A stretch of DNA of 64,000 nucleotides from Selenomonadales bacterium 4137-cl (GTDB lineage: Bacteria; Bacillota; Negativicutes; Sporomusales; UBA7701): positions 1,090,501 through 1,154,500 of the forward strand of contig JAUOZS010000001.1 of NCBI GenBank assembly GCA_032334055.1, given 5' to 3'. The position numbers were made by a program, and so were the translations under genes. The notes under the pieces were generated by a model that searched no databases, had not been told where the DNA came from, and saw only the letters and a program-made list of their open reading frames with translations. Every line of letters begins with the position of its first letter. Within the stretch, counting starts at the first letter, position 1. Below, piece by piece: positions 7,864-17,390 of the stretch.

Positions 7864-8700
7864 ATGAGGGTGTTGGCGCTTGTGGGGTCCCCCCGCAAAC
7901 TTGGCAATTCGGAGATATTGGCGCGTGAGATGCTGGCGGCGCTGCCGGCGGATACGGACCGGGAGATGATCCGCCTGACGGAGCTTGATATCGGGCCGTG
8001 CCGGGCGTGCTACGCGTGTCTGCCGGCGGATAAGGGCTGCGTGATCGAGGACGATCTGGCGTTTTTGCTGGCGAGGATAAAGGCGGCGGATGCGGTGATA
8101 ATCGCGGCGCCGGTGTATTTCCTCGGCGCCCATACGAGCGTGAAGGCGGTGGGCGACCGGCTGATTTCGATTTTGGCCGATAACGCCGCGTTCGCCGGCA
8201 AGCGGTGTGTGGCGGCGGTGTCGTACGGCATCCCGGGCTGGGAGGGATACGGCCGGGAGATGGTGCTGAATTTCGCCCGGTTCCTCCATCTGGAGGTGGC
8301 GGGGTGCATGCTGGTGCGGGCCGCCAGCCCGGGGGAGGCGGCGCGGCCGGAGGTGCTGGCCGAGGCGCGGGCTTTGGCCGGGAGACTTATGGGGGGCGAG
8401 GCCGAGCTGTCGCTGCCGGGGGTGCATACCTGCCGGGAGTGCGGCAGCAGCTTGCTGCAGATCGCGCCTTCGGGGGCGGTGCGGTGCGTGATGTGCGACG
8501 CCCGGGGGGAGCTTAAGGCGCAGGACGGCAAGGTGGCGATCGAGTTCGCGGCCCGCGGCCACGGGCGGTTTTCGCCGGCGGGCAAGGCGGAGCACGCGGC
8601 GCTGCTGGAGGAGATAAAGCGGCGCTATATCGCGGAGCGGGAGGAGCTTTTCCGTATCCGCAAGCCGTACGGGACCCCGGACTGGTGGGTAAGGCGATGA
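7864..8700 (+). CDS. NADPH-dependent FMN reductase-type flavoprotein
   Basis: The flavodoxin-like fold begins RVLALVGSPRKLGNSE, the phosphate-binding loop for FMN. It continues with a Cys cluster CRACYACLPADKGC (about residues 44-57) and APVYFLGAHTSVKAVGDR, all typical of iron-sulfur flavoprotein/NADPH-FMN reductase relatives. A C-terminal CRECG...CVMCD pair (about residues 185-210) looks like a small zinc ribbon. The ATG at 7864 with GGAGG 8 bp upstream is preferred over the TTG at 7843. The substrate is unknown; redox stress or electron supply is likely. Confidence 0.8.
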   Translation: MRVLALVGSPRKLGNSEILAREMLAALPADTDREMIRLTELDIGPCRACYACLPADKGCVIEDDLAFLLARIKAADAVIIAAPVYFLGAHTSVKAVGDRLISILADNAAFAGKRCVAAVSYGIPGWEGYGREMVLNFARFLHLEVAGCMLVRAASPGEAARPEVLAEARALAGRLMGGEAELSLPGVHTCRECGSSLLQIAPSGAVRCVMCDARGELKAQDGKVAIEFAARGHGRFSPAGKAEHAALLEEIKRRYIAEREELFRIRKPYGTPDWWVRR

Positions 8701-8728
8701 GGGGGCGCGGGAGCGCGGAGGTGGCGCG

Positions 8729-9877
8729 GTGAGGTTTTTGCATACGGCGGACTGGCATTTGGGACGCATTTTTTATAATCTTCATCTGACGGACGATCAG
8801 GCGTATGTGCTGGAGCAGTTCGTGGCGCTGGCGCGGGAGGCGAGGCCGGACGCGATCGTGATCGCGGGCGACGTGTACGACCGGGCGGTGCCGCCGCCGG
8901 AGGCGGTGAGCCTGCTGGGCGAGACGCTCTCAAGGCTGGCGCTGGACTGCAAGGTGCCGGTGATCGTGATCGCGGGCAACCACGACAGCCCGGAACGGCT
9001 GGGCTTCGGCGGGCGGGTGCTGGCGCGGCAGAGGCTGCATGTGGTGGGCCAGGTGGCTGCGGAGGCGGCGCCGGTGGCGGTGGCCGACGAGCACGGCCCG
9101 GTGTATTTCTGCCCGATTCCTTACGCCGAGCCGGCGGTGGTGCGCGAGCGGCTGGGGGTGGAGGCGGCGGGTCACGAGGCGGCGCTGACGGCGCTGACGG
9201 CGCGGGCCTGCGCGGCTGTGCCGGCCGGCGCCCGCAAGGTGGCGGTGGCGCACGCGTTCGTGACCGGCGGGGTGGCGAGCGAATCGGAGCGGCCGCTGGC
9301 GGTGGGCGCGGTGCCGACGGTGGGGGCGGCGGTGTTCGCCGGGTTCGATTATGTGGCGCTGGGGCATCTGCATCAGGCGCAGCAGGCGGGCGGGGCGCAT
9401 ATCCGCTACGCGGGGTCGCCGCTGAAGTATTCGTTCGCCGAGGCGGGGCACCGCAAGTCGGTGGCGCTGGTGGAGCTGGACGCGGCCGGGCAGGCGGCGG
9501 TGGAGGAGGTGGCCCTGACGCCGCGGCGGGACGTGCGCTGTGTGGAGGGTTTTTTGGAGGAGCTTATCGCCGGCGGGGCGACCGATGCGCACGCCGATGA
9601 TTATATCGCGGTGAAGCTGAAGGATGCCGGGGCGCTGCTCGATCCGATGGGCAAGCTGCGCCGGGTGTATCCGAATGTGCTTCACCGTATTTTCGAGGAG
9701 CCGGCTCTGGCGGCGGCGGCCGCGACGCGGACCGACCACCGCCGCCAGAGCGAGGCGGAGTTGTTCGCGGCCTTTTTCGCCCAGGTGACGGGCCGGGGGC
9801 TGAGCGAGGCGGAGGCGGCCGCGGCCGCCGGGCTTATCGAGGCGTTCGGCCGCCGGGAGCGGGAGGTGGGGGCATGA
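8729..9877 (+). CDS. sbcD: exonuclease SbcCD, D subunit (Mre11-like)
   Basis: This is the nuclease half of the SbcCD complex, which opens hairpins and protein-blocked DNA ends. Metallophosphoesterase motifs appear in order: TADWHLGR (about residue 6), GDVYDR (about 48), GNHDSPE (about 83) and LGHLHQ (about 211). Length (382 aa) is typical. The GTG start at 8729 follows GGAGG. The stop overlaps the sbcC start by 4 bp, so the two are translationally coupled. Confidence 0.95.
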   Translation: MRFLHTADWHLGRIFYNLHLTDDQAYVLEQFVALAREARPDAIVIAGDVYDRAVPPPEAVSLLGETLSRLALDCKVPVIVIAGNHDSPERLGFGGRVLARQRLHVVGQVAAEAAPVAVADEHGPVYFCPIPYAEPAVVRERLGVEAAGHEAALTALTARACAAVPAGARKVAVAHAFVTGGVASESERPLAVGAVPTVGAAVFAGFDYVALGHLHQAQQAGGAHIRYAGSPLKYSFAEAGHRKSVALVELDAAGQAAVEEVALTPRRDVRCVEGFLEELIAGGATDAHADDYIAVKLKDAGALLDPMGKLRRVYPNVLHRIFEEPALAAAAATRTDHRRQSEAELFAAFFAQVTGRGLSEAEAAAAAGLIEAFGRREREVGA

Positions 9878-12800
9878 GGCCGCTGACGATTACGATGACG
9901 GCGTTCGGCTCTTACGCCGGGACGGAGAAGGTGGATTTCGGCCGCCTGGGGGACCGGGCGCTGTTTCTTATCCACGGCCCGACGGGGGCGGGGAAGACGA
10001 CGATCCTGGATGCGATGTGTTTCGCGCTGTTCGGCAGGACGAGCGGGGCGGAGCGCGACGGCCGCCAGATGCGGAGCGATTATGTGGAGCCGTCGGTGGC
10101 GACGGAGGTGACGTTCGATTTCGCGCTGGGGGCGGAGGTGTATCGCGTGCGCCGCGCGCCCGAGCAGGAGGTGCTGAAGCGGCGCGGGACGGGGACGACG
10201 AAGCTGCCGCCGGCGGCGACGCTGTGGAAGCGGACGGGGCTGGCGGACGGCGAGGCGGAGGGCGCGGTGGTGGCGAGCGACTGGCGGCGGGTGACGGAGG
10301 CGCTGGAGGGGCTGCTGGGTTTTAAGTATGAGCAGTTCCGTCAGGTGGTGGTGCTGCCGCAGGGCGAGTTCCGCCGGTTGCTGCTGGCCGATTCGGCGGA
10401 GCGGGAGAAGATTTTGGCGACGCTTTTCCGGACGGAGCTGTACCGCCGGATCGAGGAGTATTTCAAGCAGGCGGCCAAAGGGGTGGAGGAGGCGGCGCGG
10501 GAGCTGGCCCTCCGCCGCGAGTGGCTGCTGCAGGAGTCGGCGGCGGAGTCGGCGGCGGAGCTGACGGTGCGGCTGGCGGGCGATACGGCCCGGCTTTTGG
10601 CGCTGACGGCGGAGACGGCGGAGGCGCGGCGGAAGCTGCAGACGGCCCAGGAGGGGCTGGCGGCCGCCAGGCGGCTGGAGGAGCAGTTCGCCGAGCGGGA
10701 GAGGACGGAGGCCGCGTTGTCCGGGCTTGTGGCGCAGGCGGCGGCGATGGAGGCGAGGCGGGCGGAGCTAGCGGGGGCCAATCAGGCCGCGCTGCTGGCG
10801 GGTGCGTACGAGTCTTTGGCCGGACGCCGCCGGGAGGAAGAGCGGGCGGCGGCGGATTTGGCGGCGGCGGAGGCTGCTTTGGCCGGCGCGCTGGCGGCGA
10901 AGGAGGGGGCCGAGGCCGCTTATGCGGCGGAAAGGCAGCGGGAGGCGGAGCGGCAGGCTGCCGAGGCCGCCGTGGCGGAGTTGGCCGGGATGGGCGATAA
11001 ATGCGCCCGGTTGAACGAGGCTGTTGCTGTTTGCGCCAGGACCGAGGAGACGGCGGCCGCGGCGGCCGTGGGCCACGAGGCGGCCAAGGCCGCGCGGGAG
11101 GCTGCGGCGGGCCGGCTGGGGGCGGCGCGGGAAGAGCGGGAGAGGCTGCTGGCCGAGGCGTATAAGGCGCCGGCTTTGGAGGGCGCCGTGAAGGAGGCGG
11201 AGCAGTTTGTCGCCAACCATGAGCAGTTGACGGCGATGCGGGGCGAGTGGCAGGCTGTGTCGCGCCGCCACGCCGCGCTCGCCGATGGGGTGGCGGGGCT
11301 GGAAAAGGAACTGGCGGTGGCCCGCGACGACTACGGGCGGCTGGAGATTCGCTGGCGGCAGGGGCAGGCGGCGCTATTGGCGCGGGAGCTGGCGCCGGGC
11401 GAAGCGTGCCCGGTGTGCGGTTCGCCGCATCACCCGGCGCCCGCACGCGGGGCGGCGGATATGCCGGAGACGGCGGCGCTGGAGGCCGAGCAGGCCAGGG
11501 TCCGCAGGCTGGAGGACGAGCTGACGGGCAGGCGGCGCGCTTTGACGGAGGCCGCCCAGGCTTTGGGCGAGGTGACGGCGCGGGGCAATAAGCTGAAGGA
11601 GCTGCTTGGGGAGCGGGCGAAGGAGAGCGGCGAAAGTCTGCGCGAGGCCGCGGACGGGCTGGCGGCGGAGCTGGAGCGGAGCCGGGCGGCCGCCGCTGAT
11701 TTGGCGCGGCGCGAGCAGGAAATTCTGCTTTTGGAGAAGGAGGCCGGCGAGCGGGAAAAGGCGCTCAGGGATGCGGAGACGGCGTTTATGGAGGCCCAGG
11801 CGGCCGTACGGGAGGCGAAGGCGCTGCTGGCGGAGCGGGAGAAGGCGGTGCCGGCCGGGTTTAGGGCGCCGGGCAGCCTGGAGGCGGCGATGGAGCAGGC
11901 TGTGGCCCGCCGTGATAAGCTGGCAGCATCTTTGGAGAAGGCGCGTACGGCGGCCGAGGAGGCCGGCAGGCGGGTGGCGGCGGCGAAGGCCGCCCGCGCG
12001 GCGGCGGGCGAGGCGCTGGCGGCTGTGGGCAGTAAGCTGGGCGAGGAGCGGGAGAAGTTGGCACTGCGCTTCGCGGCGGCGGGCTTCGCCGGCGAGGAGG
12101 ATTTTCTGGCGGCGGGCCGGCCGGATGAATGGCGGCGCGCGGCGGAGGATGATTTGGCCGGGTACGGCCGGGAGCTGGCGGTGGCCCGCGACCGGGCGGA
12201 AAGGGCGGCTGCTGCGGTGGAAGGCCTTGGCCGGCCGGACGTGGCGGGGGCGGAGGCGTTCGCCGCGACGTCCGGGGAGGTTTGCGACAATTTGCTGAGC
12301 GAGCAGACCAGGCTTCAGGAGGGCGTGAGGAAGCAGGAGGCCTGGCTGAAGGAGCTCGACCGCCTGGCGGCGGAGACGGCGGCGATGGAGGAGGAGTACG
12401 CGGTGCTGGGCCGGTTGGCCCAGGTGGCGAACGGGCAGAATCAGCAGCGGGTGAGTTTCCACCGCTTTGTGCTGCAGGCGCTGCTGGACGAGGTGACGGG
12501 GGTGGCGAACGCCCGGCTGAAAAAAATGAGCCGCGGGCGCTATGCGCTGCGGCGGATGGACGACCCTATTCACAGGGGGAAGGCCGGGGGGCTCGATATC
12601 GAGATCGAGGACGCGTGGACGGGGGTGGCCCGTCATGCGGCGACGCTGAGCGGGGGGGAGACTTTCCTGGCGTCGCTGGCGCTGGCCCTCGGCCTGGCGG
12701 ATGTGGTGCAGGGGTTTTCGGGGGGCGTTCACCTTGACACGATTTTCGTGGACGAGGGGTTCGGGACGCTTGACCCGGAGGCTCTGGATATGGCGATGCA

Positions 12801-12936
12801 GGCGCTGGTGGAGCTGCAGACGGGCGGACGGCTGGTGGGGATAATTTCCCACGTGCCGGAGCTGAAGGAGCGTATCGAGGCACGGCTGGAGATCGTGCCG
12901 ACCGACCGCGGCAGCACTACGCGCTGGAGCGTTTAG
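9874..12936 (+). CDS. sbcC: exonuclease SbcCD, C subunit (Rad50-like SMC ATPase)
   Basis: This is the ATPase arm of SbcCD. GPTGAGKTTILD (Walker A, about residues 36-47) and IFVDEGFGTLDPEAL (Walker B, near 960) flank two long Ala/Glu/Arg-rich coiled coils. The zinc hook CPVCGSPHHP (Cys512, Cys515) lies at the apex, and the ABC signature LSGGETFLASLALA is near 925. At 1020 aa it is full length. The coiled coils give long high-GC shadow frames that are not genes. The 3' end overlaps the convergent EamA gene by 20 bp. Confidence 0.95.
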   Translation: MRPLTITMTAFGSYAGTEKVDFGRLGDRALFLIHGPTGAGKTTILDAMCFALFGRTSGAERDGRQMRSDYVEPSVATEVTFDFALGAEVYRVRRAPEQEVLKRRGTGTTKLPPAATLWKRTGLADGEAEGAVVASDWRRVTEALEGLLGFKYEQFRQVVVLPQGEFRRLLLADSAEREKILATLFRTELYRRIEEYFKQAAKGVEEAARELALRREWLLQESAAESAAELTVRLAGDTARLLALTAETAEARRKLQTAQEGLAAARRLEEQFAERERTEAALSGLVAQAAAMEARRAELAGANQAALLAGAYESLAGRRREEERAAADLAAAEAALAGALAAKEGAEAAYAAERQREAERQAAEAAVAELAGMGDKCARLNEAVAVCARTEETAAAAAVGHEAAKAAREAAAGRLGAAREERERLLAEAYKAPALEGAVKEAEQFVANHEQLTAMRGEWQAVSRRHAALADGVAGLEKELAVARDDYGRLEIRWRQGQAALLARELAPGEACPVCGSPHHPAPARGAADMPETAALEAEQARVRRLEDELTGRRRALTEAAQALGEVTARGNKLKELLGERAKESGESLREAADGLAAELERSRAAAADLARREQEILLLEKEAGEREKALRDAETAFMEAQAAVREAKALLAEREKAVPAGFRAPGSLEAAMEQAVARRDKLAASLEKARTAAEEAGRRVAAAKAARAAAGEALAAVGSKLGEEREKLALRFAAAGFAGEEDFLAAGRPDEWRRAAEDDLAGYGRELAVARDRAERAAAAVEGLGRPDVAGAEAFAATSGEVCDNLLSEQTRLQEGVRKQEAWLKELDRLAAETAAMEEEYAVLGRLAQVANGQNQQRVSFHRFVLQALLDEVTGVANARLKKMSRGRYALRRMDDPIHRGKAGGLDIEIEDAWTGVARHAATLSGGETFLASLALALGLADVVQGFSGGVHLDTIFVDEGFGTLDPEALDMAMQALVELQTGGRLVGIISHVPELKERIEARLEIVPTDRGSTTRWSV

Positions 12937-13801
12937 CGAGGAAGACGCCGGCCATGGCTACGGCGGCGCCAATGCCCTGGAGAAGGGTGATTTTTTCGCC
13001 GATGGTGAAGGCGGCGATGGTTATGGCGACGGGGGTAATCAGGTACATGTAGATCATGACCTGGTTGGCCCCGATTTTTTCTATGGCGTGGTACCAGCCG
13101 ACGAGGGCGATGACGGTGACGGGGACGGCGGCGTAGAGGAGGGAGGCCCAGCCGGCCCAGGTGACGGCGGCCCAGTCGGCGGCGAGTAACTCGGGGGCGG
13201 CGAGGGCAAGGAGGACGGCGGTGCCGGCGAGGGAGGAGTGGCCGGTGACCCAGAGGGCGGAGCGGGTTTTGAGCAGAGGGGTGGCGAGGATGGGGTAGAG
13301 GCCCCAGAGGAGGCCGGCGGCAAGGGCGAGGAGGTCGCCGATGGGGGTGTGGAGGCCGAAGGCGGGGGCGCCGGGGCTTTGACTGATGACGAGGAAGAGG
13401 CCGGCGAAGGCGGTTAGGCAGCCGGCGAGCACCGGTCGGGTGAGTTTTTCCCGGCCGAGGGCGGCGCCGAGGAGGGCGGTGAAGATGGGGGATACGCCGA
13501 GGGCGAGGGAGACGGTGGCGACGGTGGTGTATTTGACGGCGGCGATGAAGGCGGTCTGGTAGAAGGCGATGCCGACGACGCCGACGAGGATGACGCGGGG
13601 CAGGGCGGCGCGGGAGAAGCGGAGGCCGCCTTCGCGGGCATGGAGGAGAAGGAGGATGAGGGGGGTGGCGATGGTGAAGCGGAGGGCGGTGAAGAGGAGG
13701 GGGGAGAATTCCCGCATGCCGAATTTGCCGATGGTGTAGTTGCCGGCCCAGATGAGGACAACCAGCCAAAGCAGTAGTTCGATGAGGAAGCTATGTCGCA
13801 T
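12917..13801 (-). CDS. EamA-family (DMT superfamily) transporter
   Basis: The 294 residues contain ten hydrophobic helices in two EamA repeats. Typical features are LIWAGNYTIGKFGMREFSPL at the start of repeat 1 and GLLWGLYPILATPLL at the start of repeat 2. The family exports amino acids or other metabolites across the inner membrane; the substrate cannot be read from sequence. The ATG follows CAGGAG. It is convergent with sbcC and overlaps its 3' end. Confidence 0.88.
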   Translation of the reverse strand: MRHSFLIELLLWLVVLIWAGNYTIGKFGMREFSPLLFTALRFTIATPLILLLLHAREGGLRFSRAALPRVILVGVVGIAFYQTAFIAAVKYTTVATVSLALGVSPIFTALLGAALGREKLTRPVLAGCLTAFAGLFLVISQSPGAPAFGLHTPIGDLLALAAGLLWGLYPILATPLLKTRSALWVTGHSSLAGTAVLLALAAPELLAADWAAVTWAGWASLLYAAVPVTVIALVGWYHAIEKIGANQVMIYMYLITPVAITIAAFTIGEKITLLQGIGAAVAMAGVFLAKRSSA

Positions 13802-13954
13802 TTTGTTTCTCCTGGGGCAATTTTTGGCGGCTGGGGCCCGCGATTTTTGTTGTTTCTACACGGGGGCGGGTTTTTCCTGGCGGGACGGGACGCATAACCG
13901 GAGCGGCGGCGGGTCATAATTTTTATGGACAATGACTAGAGAGGTGGGGCCGGG

Positions 13955-14317
13955 ATGAGCATGAAGATGAGCCGGGTGCCGGTGAGCGGGGTGTTTCTCG
14001 ACAGCCGCGCGCCGGCGGTGACGGGCGAGTACGAGTTTACGGTGGACTGCGGGGCGGTGTATTTCGGGGCGGTGTACGACGGCGACGGCAGCCTGCTGAC
14101 GGTCGACCAGTATTTTTACAGCGAGGATTTTTCCCGCGACGATATGGAGGAGGCGCTCGATACCGCCGAGCTGATGTTCGTCGACGACCGGGATTTTCCG
14201 GCGAAGACGTATCTGCTGACGAAGGGGGAGGCCGGGAGCGAGTGGCTGCGGTTTCACGCGGTGGTGCCGGATGGGATCGATCCCGGGTATTTCAGGCAGA
14301 AGTATATCGGGGAGTAG
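13955..14317 (+). CDS. conserved hypothetical protein, 120 aa
   Basis: A soluble acidic protein (starts MSMKMSRVPVSGVFLDSRAP) with no signal peptide or membrane segment. Alternating hydrophobic and charged residues suggest a small beta-rich domain. AGAGGTGGGG precedes the ATG. It is divergent from the EamA gene and separated from the kinase by about 370 bp carrying Spo0A-box-like sites. No family is recognised. Confidence 0.6.
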   Translation: MSMKMSRVPVSGVFLDSRAPAVTGEYEFTVDCGAVYFGAVYDGDGSLLTVDQYFYSEDFSRDDMEEALDTAELMFVDDRDFPAKTYLLTKGEAGSEWLRFHAVVPDGIDPGYFRQKYIGE

Positions 14318-14380
14318 CTTGGGGGGCTCGGCGTCGGCCGGGCCTTTTTATTATGTATTTAAGGCTCGCGGTGCGACGTT

Positions 14381-14580
14381 TTTTGTCGAATGGCGCGAGG
14401 GTGGCTGCATATAAAGGGGCTGCGGATGATGTAGTGCTGAAAAAAGTCGAATAATGATGAATAATATACGCATTATGTCGAATTAAAGAGGCGATAACTG
14501 GTAATTATGGCCTTGACAGATAAGGGCTTAATTGGTTTTTGCTATGATTTTCCCCGAGAGCAAATGAATTTTATGTCGTA
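14381..14580 (+). promoter_or_regulatory. cluster of Spo0A-box-like sites and extended -10 promoter
   Basis: TTTTGTCGAA (14381-14390) matches the Spo0A box. TATGTCGAA (about 14474-14482) matches closely; AAAGTCGAA (about 14444) and TATGTCGTA (about 14571) match partly. TGCTATGAT at 14540-14548 is a good extended -10. The cluster fills the 370-bp gap before the kinase gene, so that gene is probably under sporulation control (inference). Confidence 0.5.
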
Positions 14581-14687
14581 TTTTTACGAAAACTATTTCT
14601 TTGCCTTTTGCAGGAAATACAAATATTTACAAGAATGATTATCATGAATTGGACAAGCAGATGTTGCATGAGGAGGTCGACTAGTCG

Positions 14688-15827
14688 GTGCATTCGGCGG
14701 AGGCTTGGGACAACAAGGTTGTTTATTTGGGAAGGGAAGAGGATTACCGCGATTTTTTCGAGACCGGCAAAGCGGGAATCATGTATTTGGACGCGACGCT
14801 GCAGGTGAAGAATATCAACCGCGAGGCGGAGCGCATTTTCAGCCTGGAGCGTTCCCAGGTTTTGGGCAAGCGGGCGGAGGAGGCTTTTAGCCACTGCGGC
14901 GATAAGTTTCTGCGGGCGTTCGCCGTGTCGGAATACGAAGATTTTTATGCCGCCAACGTCATGCTGACGAAACGCGACCACACCTCGTACGTCCACGTGG
15001 ACAGCCTCAAGCTGCGCGACGGCGAGGGCGGGGTGAACGGAGTCATCGTCATCGTGCAGGATATTTCGGCGATGAAGGCGACGCTCAAGCAGATCCAGAC
15101 GACGCAGATGCTGATGTCGCTGGGGGAGCTGGCGGCCGGGGTCGCCCACCATGTGCGGGCGCCGCTGACGACGCTCAGCGGCTATTTGCAGATAATGATG
15201 AACAGGGTGGAGGACGACCGTTGCAGCGTGCGCCGCGAGGTGCTGGAGATGCTGCTGGGGGAAGTTTCGTACATCAATAATGTGGTCAAGGAGCTTGTGC
15301 TGTTCGCCAAGCCGCCGGTCAGCAAGGCGCCGGGGGTTAATGTTAACAGGCTGCTGGAGGAGGCGCTGCTGCTGGTCTTCAAGCAGATGGGCGGGGAGAG
15401 CGTGGCGATCGACAAGCAGCTTGCCGAGGGTTTGCCGACTTTGACCGCGGACGGTAATCTGCTGAAGCAGGCGTTGGTTAATATCCTCCAGAACGCGATG
15501 GAGGCGATGCCGGAGGAGGGGACGCTGACGCTGAGGTCGTGGCTGAACGCGGAGCTTAACATGCTGGTGGTGGGGATCGCCGATACGGGCGCAGGGGTCG
15601 GTCCGCAGCTATTGGCGCGGGTGTTCGAGCCTTTTTACACCACAAAGCTCGACCGTATGGGACTGGGCCTGCCGACCGCCCACCGGATCGTGACCGAGCA
15701 CGGCGGGTTTGTCAATATCAGTTCGGATGAGAAGGTGGGCACGCGGGTGCATGTGTATCTGCCTATTTTCGATAACCGCGCGAAGCGAGTGTCCGGCGTA
15801 CGTCAGCAGATCCTGAATTTGCATTAG
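14688..15827 (+). CDS. PAS-domain sensor histidine kinase (sporulation-kinase type)
   Basis: A soluble kinase of 379 aa. A PAS domain covers about residues 20-130 (AGIMYLDATLQVKNINREAE). The phosphoacceptor helix carries AAGVAHHVRAPLTTL (His near 154; the usual AHEIRNPL is changed to AHHVRAPL). The ATPase part shows NILQNAMEAM (N box), DTGAGVG (G1), FEPFYTTK (F box) and MGLGLPTAHRIV (G2). No membrane segment and no adjacent response regulator: an orphan kinase, as is usual for those feeding the Spo0A phosphorelay. The GTG start follows GAGGAGG. Confidence 0.85.
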   Translation: MHSAEAWDNKVVYLGREEDYRDFFETGKAGIMYLDATLQVKNINREAERIFSLERSQVLGKRAEEAFSHCGDKFLRAFAVSEYEDFYAANVMLTKRDHTSYVHVDSLKLRDGEGGVNGVIVIVQDISAMKATLKQIQTTQMLMSLGELAAGVAHHVRAPLTTLSGYLQIMMNRVEDDRCSVRREVLEMLLGEVSYINNVVKELVLFAKPPVSKAPGVNVNRLLEEALLLVFKQMGGESVAIDKQLAEGLPTLTADGNLLKQALVNILQNAMEAMPEEGTLTLRSWLNAELNMLVVGIADTGAGVGPQLLARVFEPFYTTKLDRMGLGLPTAHRIVTEHGGFVNISSDEKVGTRVHVYLPIFDNRAKRVSGVRQQILNLH

Positions 15828-15939
15828 AAGCCGAAGGGGGCAGCGGCCGGCGGGCTGCTGCGCTCTTGGCGGAGGTGCTGCGGACGGGGTTTATAGTGGT
15901 TGAAAAAGTGGAATATCGGCCAAGGGACCCTTCATATAC

Positions 15940-15957
15940 AGTTAGTGGTCACTAACT
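15940..15957 (+). promoter_or_regulatory. 18-bp palindromic operator candidate
   Basis: AGTTAGTGGTCACTAACT is an 8-bp inverted repeat around a 2-bp centre. It ends 12 bp before the start codon of the L,D-transpeptidase gene. The size and symmetry suit a dimeric repressor site (TetR- or GntR-like). No matching regulator gene is adjacent. Confidence 0.4.
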
Positions 15958-15969
15958 TTTGGGGAAGGG

Positions 15970-17199
15970 ATGCCCTTGGCTTTGTTGCGTGTATCAGCGC
16001 TGACGGCGCTGTTCGTTTTCGCCGTCCTGGCGCCGGCGGCCGCCGGGCTTAACCCCGATCTTGCGTCGCCGAGCATCGTGCTCAATCTGCCTAGCCGGAC
16101 GCTGGAGTTTTACGCGGGCGGAGAGCTGGTAAAGACGTACCCGGTCGCCATCGGGAAACCGTCGACGCCATCGCCGCTCGGCAACTTCGCGATTTTCGAG
16201 AAGGAGGTGGATCCATGGTGGTTTCCTCCCCGCACGGGGGAGGTGGTTCCTTCGGGACCTCATAATCCGCTGGGCTACCGCTGGATGGGTTTCGCGCCTA
16301 TGTACGGCATCCACGGCACCAACGCCCCTTGGGCGATCGGCCTGGCCGTGTCGAACGGGTGCATCCGGATGCGCGAGGCGGATGTGGAGGAGCTTTACGA
16401 GGTGGTGCCCTGCGGGACGCCGGTGAGGGTGACCTACGACCGGTTCAAGCTTCGGGTGGAAGGGACCGGGGAGGTTTCGCTGGGGGTTTATCCCGATATT
16501 TACGGTCGGCGCGAGCTGACGGCGGGCGAGGTGAGCGACGCGCTGGCGGCCCGCGGACTTGGCGGCCTGCTGACGGACGGCGAACTGGCAGCGATGATCG
16601 CCGAGGAGGCCGACCGCCAGGTGGTGTTCGCCCGCGTCCACAATGTGCGGGTGAACGGCAGGATGCTGGCGGAGCGGGCGGTGACGCTGAAGGGTGTTAT
16701 GTATGTGCCGCTGTTGGCGGTGGCGGGCGCCCTGGAAGCAAAGGTGTCCTGGGACGGAGCCAACGGTATGGCGCGGGGAGCGAAGAGGGCCGTGCCGGTG
16801 GCTGTTATCGGCGACAAGGTTTACGTTGCGGCGAACGACGCCCAGGCGCTGTTCGGGGGGCAGCAGGTTTTCCGCGAGGAGGAGAACGTGCTGGCGGTAG
16901 ATGTGGTGAGCTTGTTCCTGAACGGCCGGCCGCTGGCGGGCGACGTGCAGGTGGTGGAGGGCGTGCTGGCGGTGCCGGTGACGGCGGTGGCGGAGGCTGT
17001 CGGCCAGAAGGTGGCGCGGGGAGCCGACGGGTCGCTGAGCGTCCGGGGAACGAAGGTGCCGGCGTCGCTGGTAGGAGGGGAGGCGTACATCCAGCTTACT
17101 AAGGTTTACGACGTTTTCCGGGCGTACGTGTATTGGAATCAGGAGGCCAGGAGCATAGAATTAACATATCCGTTTATCGAAAGGGGCGGGAACGATTAG
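15970..17199 (+). CDS. secreted L,D-transpeptidase (YkuD) with copper-amine-oxidase-like domains
   Basis: An N-terminal signal peptide (about residues 1-25, ending APAAAG) leads into a YkuD catalytic domain (about 35-160). The active-site block is HGTNAPWAIGLAVSNGCIRM (catalytic Cys about residue 133), which makes 3-3 peptidoglycan cross-links or attaches proteins to the wall. Residues about 220-400 hold two repeats resembling the copper-amine-oxidase N-terminal domain (VRVNGRML, YVPLLAVAGAL), common in secreted Negativicute and Clostridial proteins. GGGGAAGGG precedes the ATG. An 18-bp palindrome lies just upstream. Confidence 0.88.
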   Translation: MPLALLRVSALTALFVFAVLAPAAAGLNPDLASPSIVLNLPSRTLEFYAGGELVKTYPVAIGKPSTPSPLGNFAIFEKEVDPWWFPPRTGEVVPSGPHNPLGYRWMGFAPMYGIHGTNAPWAIGLAVSNGCIRMREADVEELYEVVPCGTPVRVTYDRFKLRVEGTGEVSLGVYPDIYGRRELTAGEVSDALAARGLGGLLTDGELAAMIAEEADRQVVFARVHNVRVNGRMLAERAVTLKGVMYVPLLAVAGALEAKVSWDGANGMARGAKRAVPVAVIGDKVYVAANDAQALFGGQQVFREEENVLAVDVVSLFLNGRPLAGDVQVVEGVLAVPVTAVAEAVGQKVARGADGSLSVRGTKVPASLVGGEAYIQLTKVYDVFRAYVYWNQEARSIELTYPFIERGGND

Positions 17200-17390
17200 T
17201 TCCCGCTTTTGGTTGTGCGCCGGGATAACCGCCCCCTGGAAAGATTAAGCTGGCGGGAGAGGGAAATCTGAGAGGGATTTGTGGGAGACTAGCCAATACT
17301 ATAACAGTTAAAGAAATAAAAAGACTAAAGGTTGCCGGGAAGGTCCCAAGGGGCCTTGTCGGCAGCCGTGAATTCAAGGGTGGTGGCGAT

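Noticed and set aside
10463..11446. Long antisense frames inside sbcC (also 7465-8769, 11374-12852)
   Set aside because: Arg/Pro/His-rich composition is the mirror of high-GC, Ala/Glu-rich coiled-coil codons; no ribosome sites or motifs.
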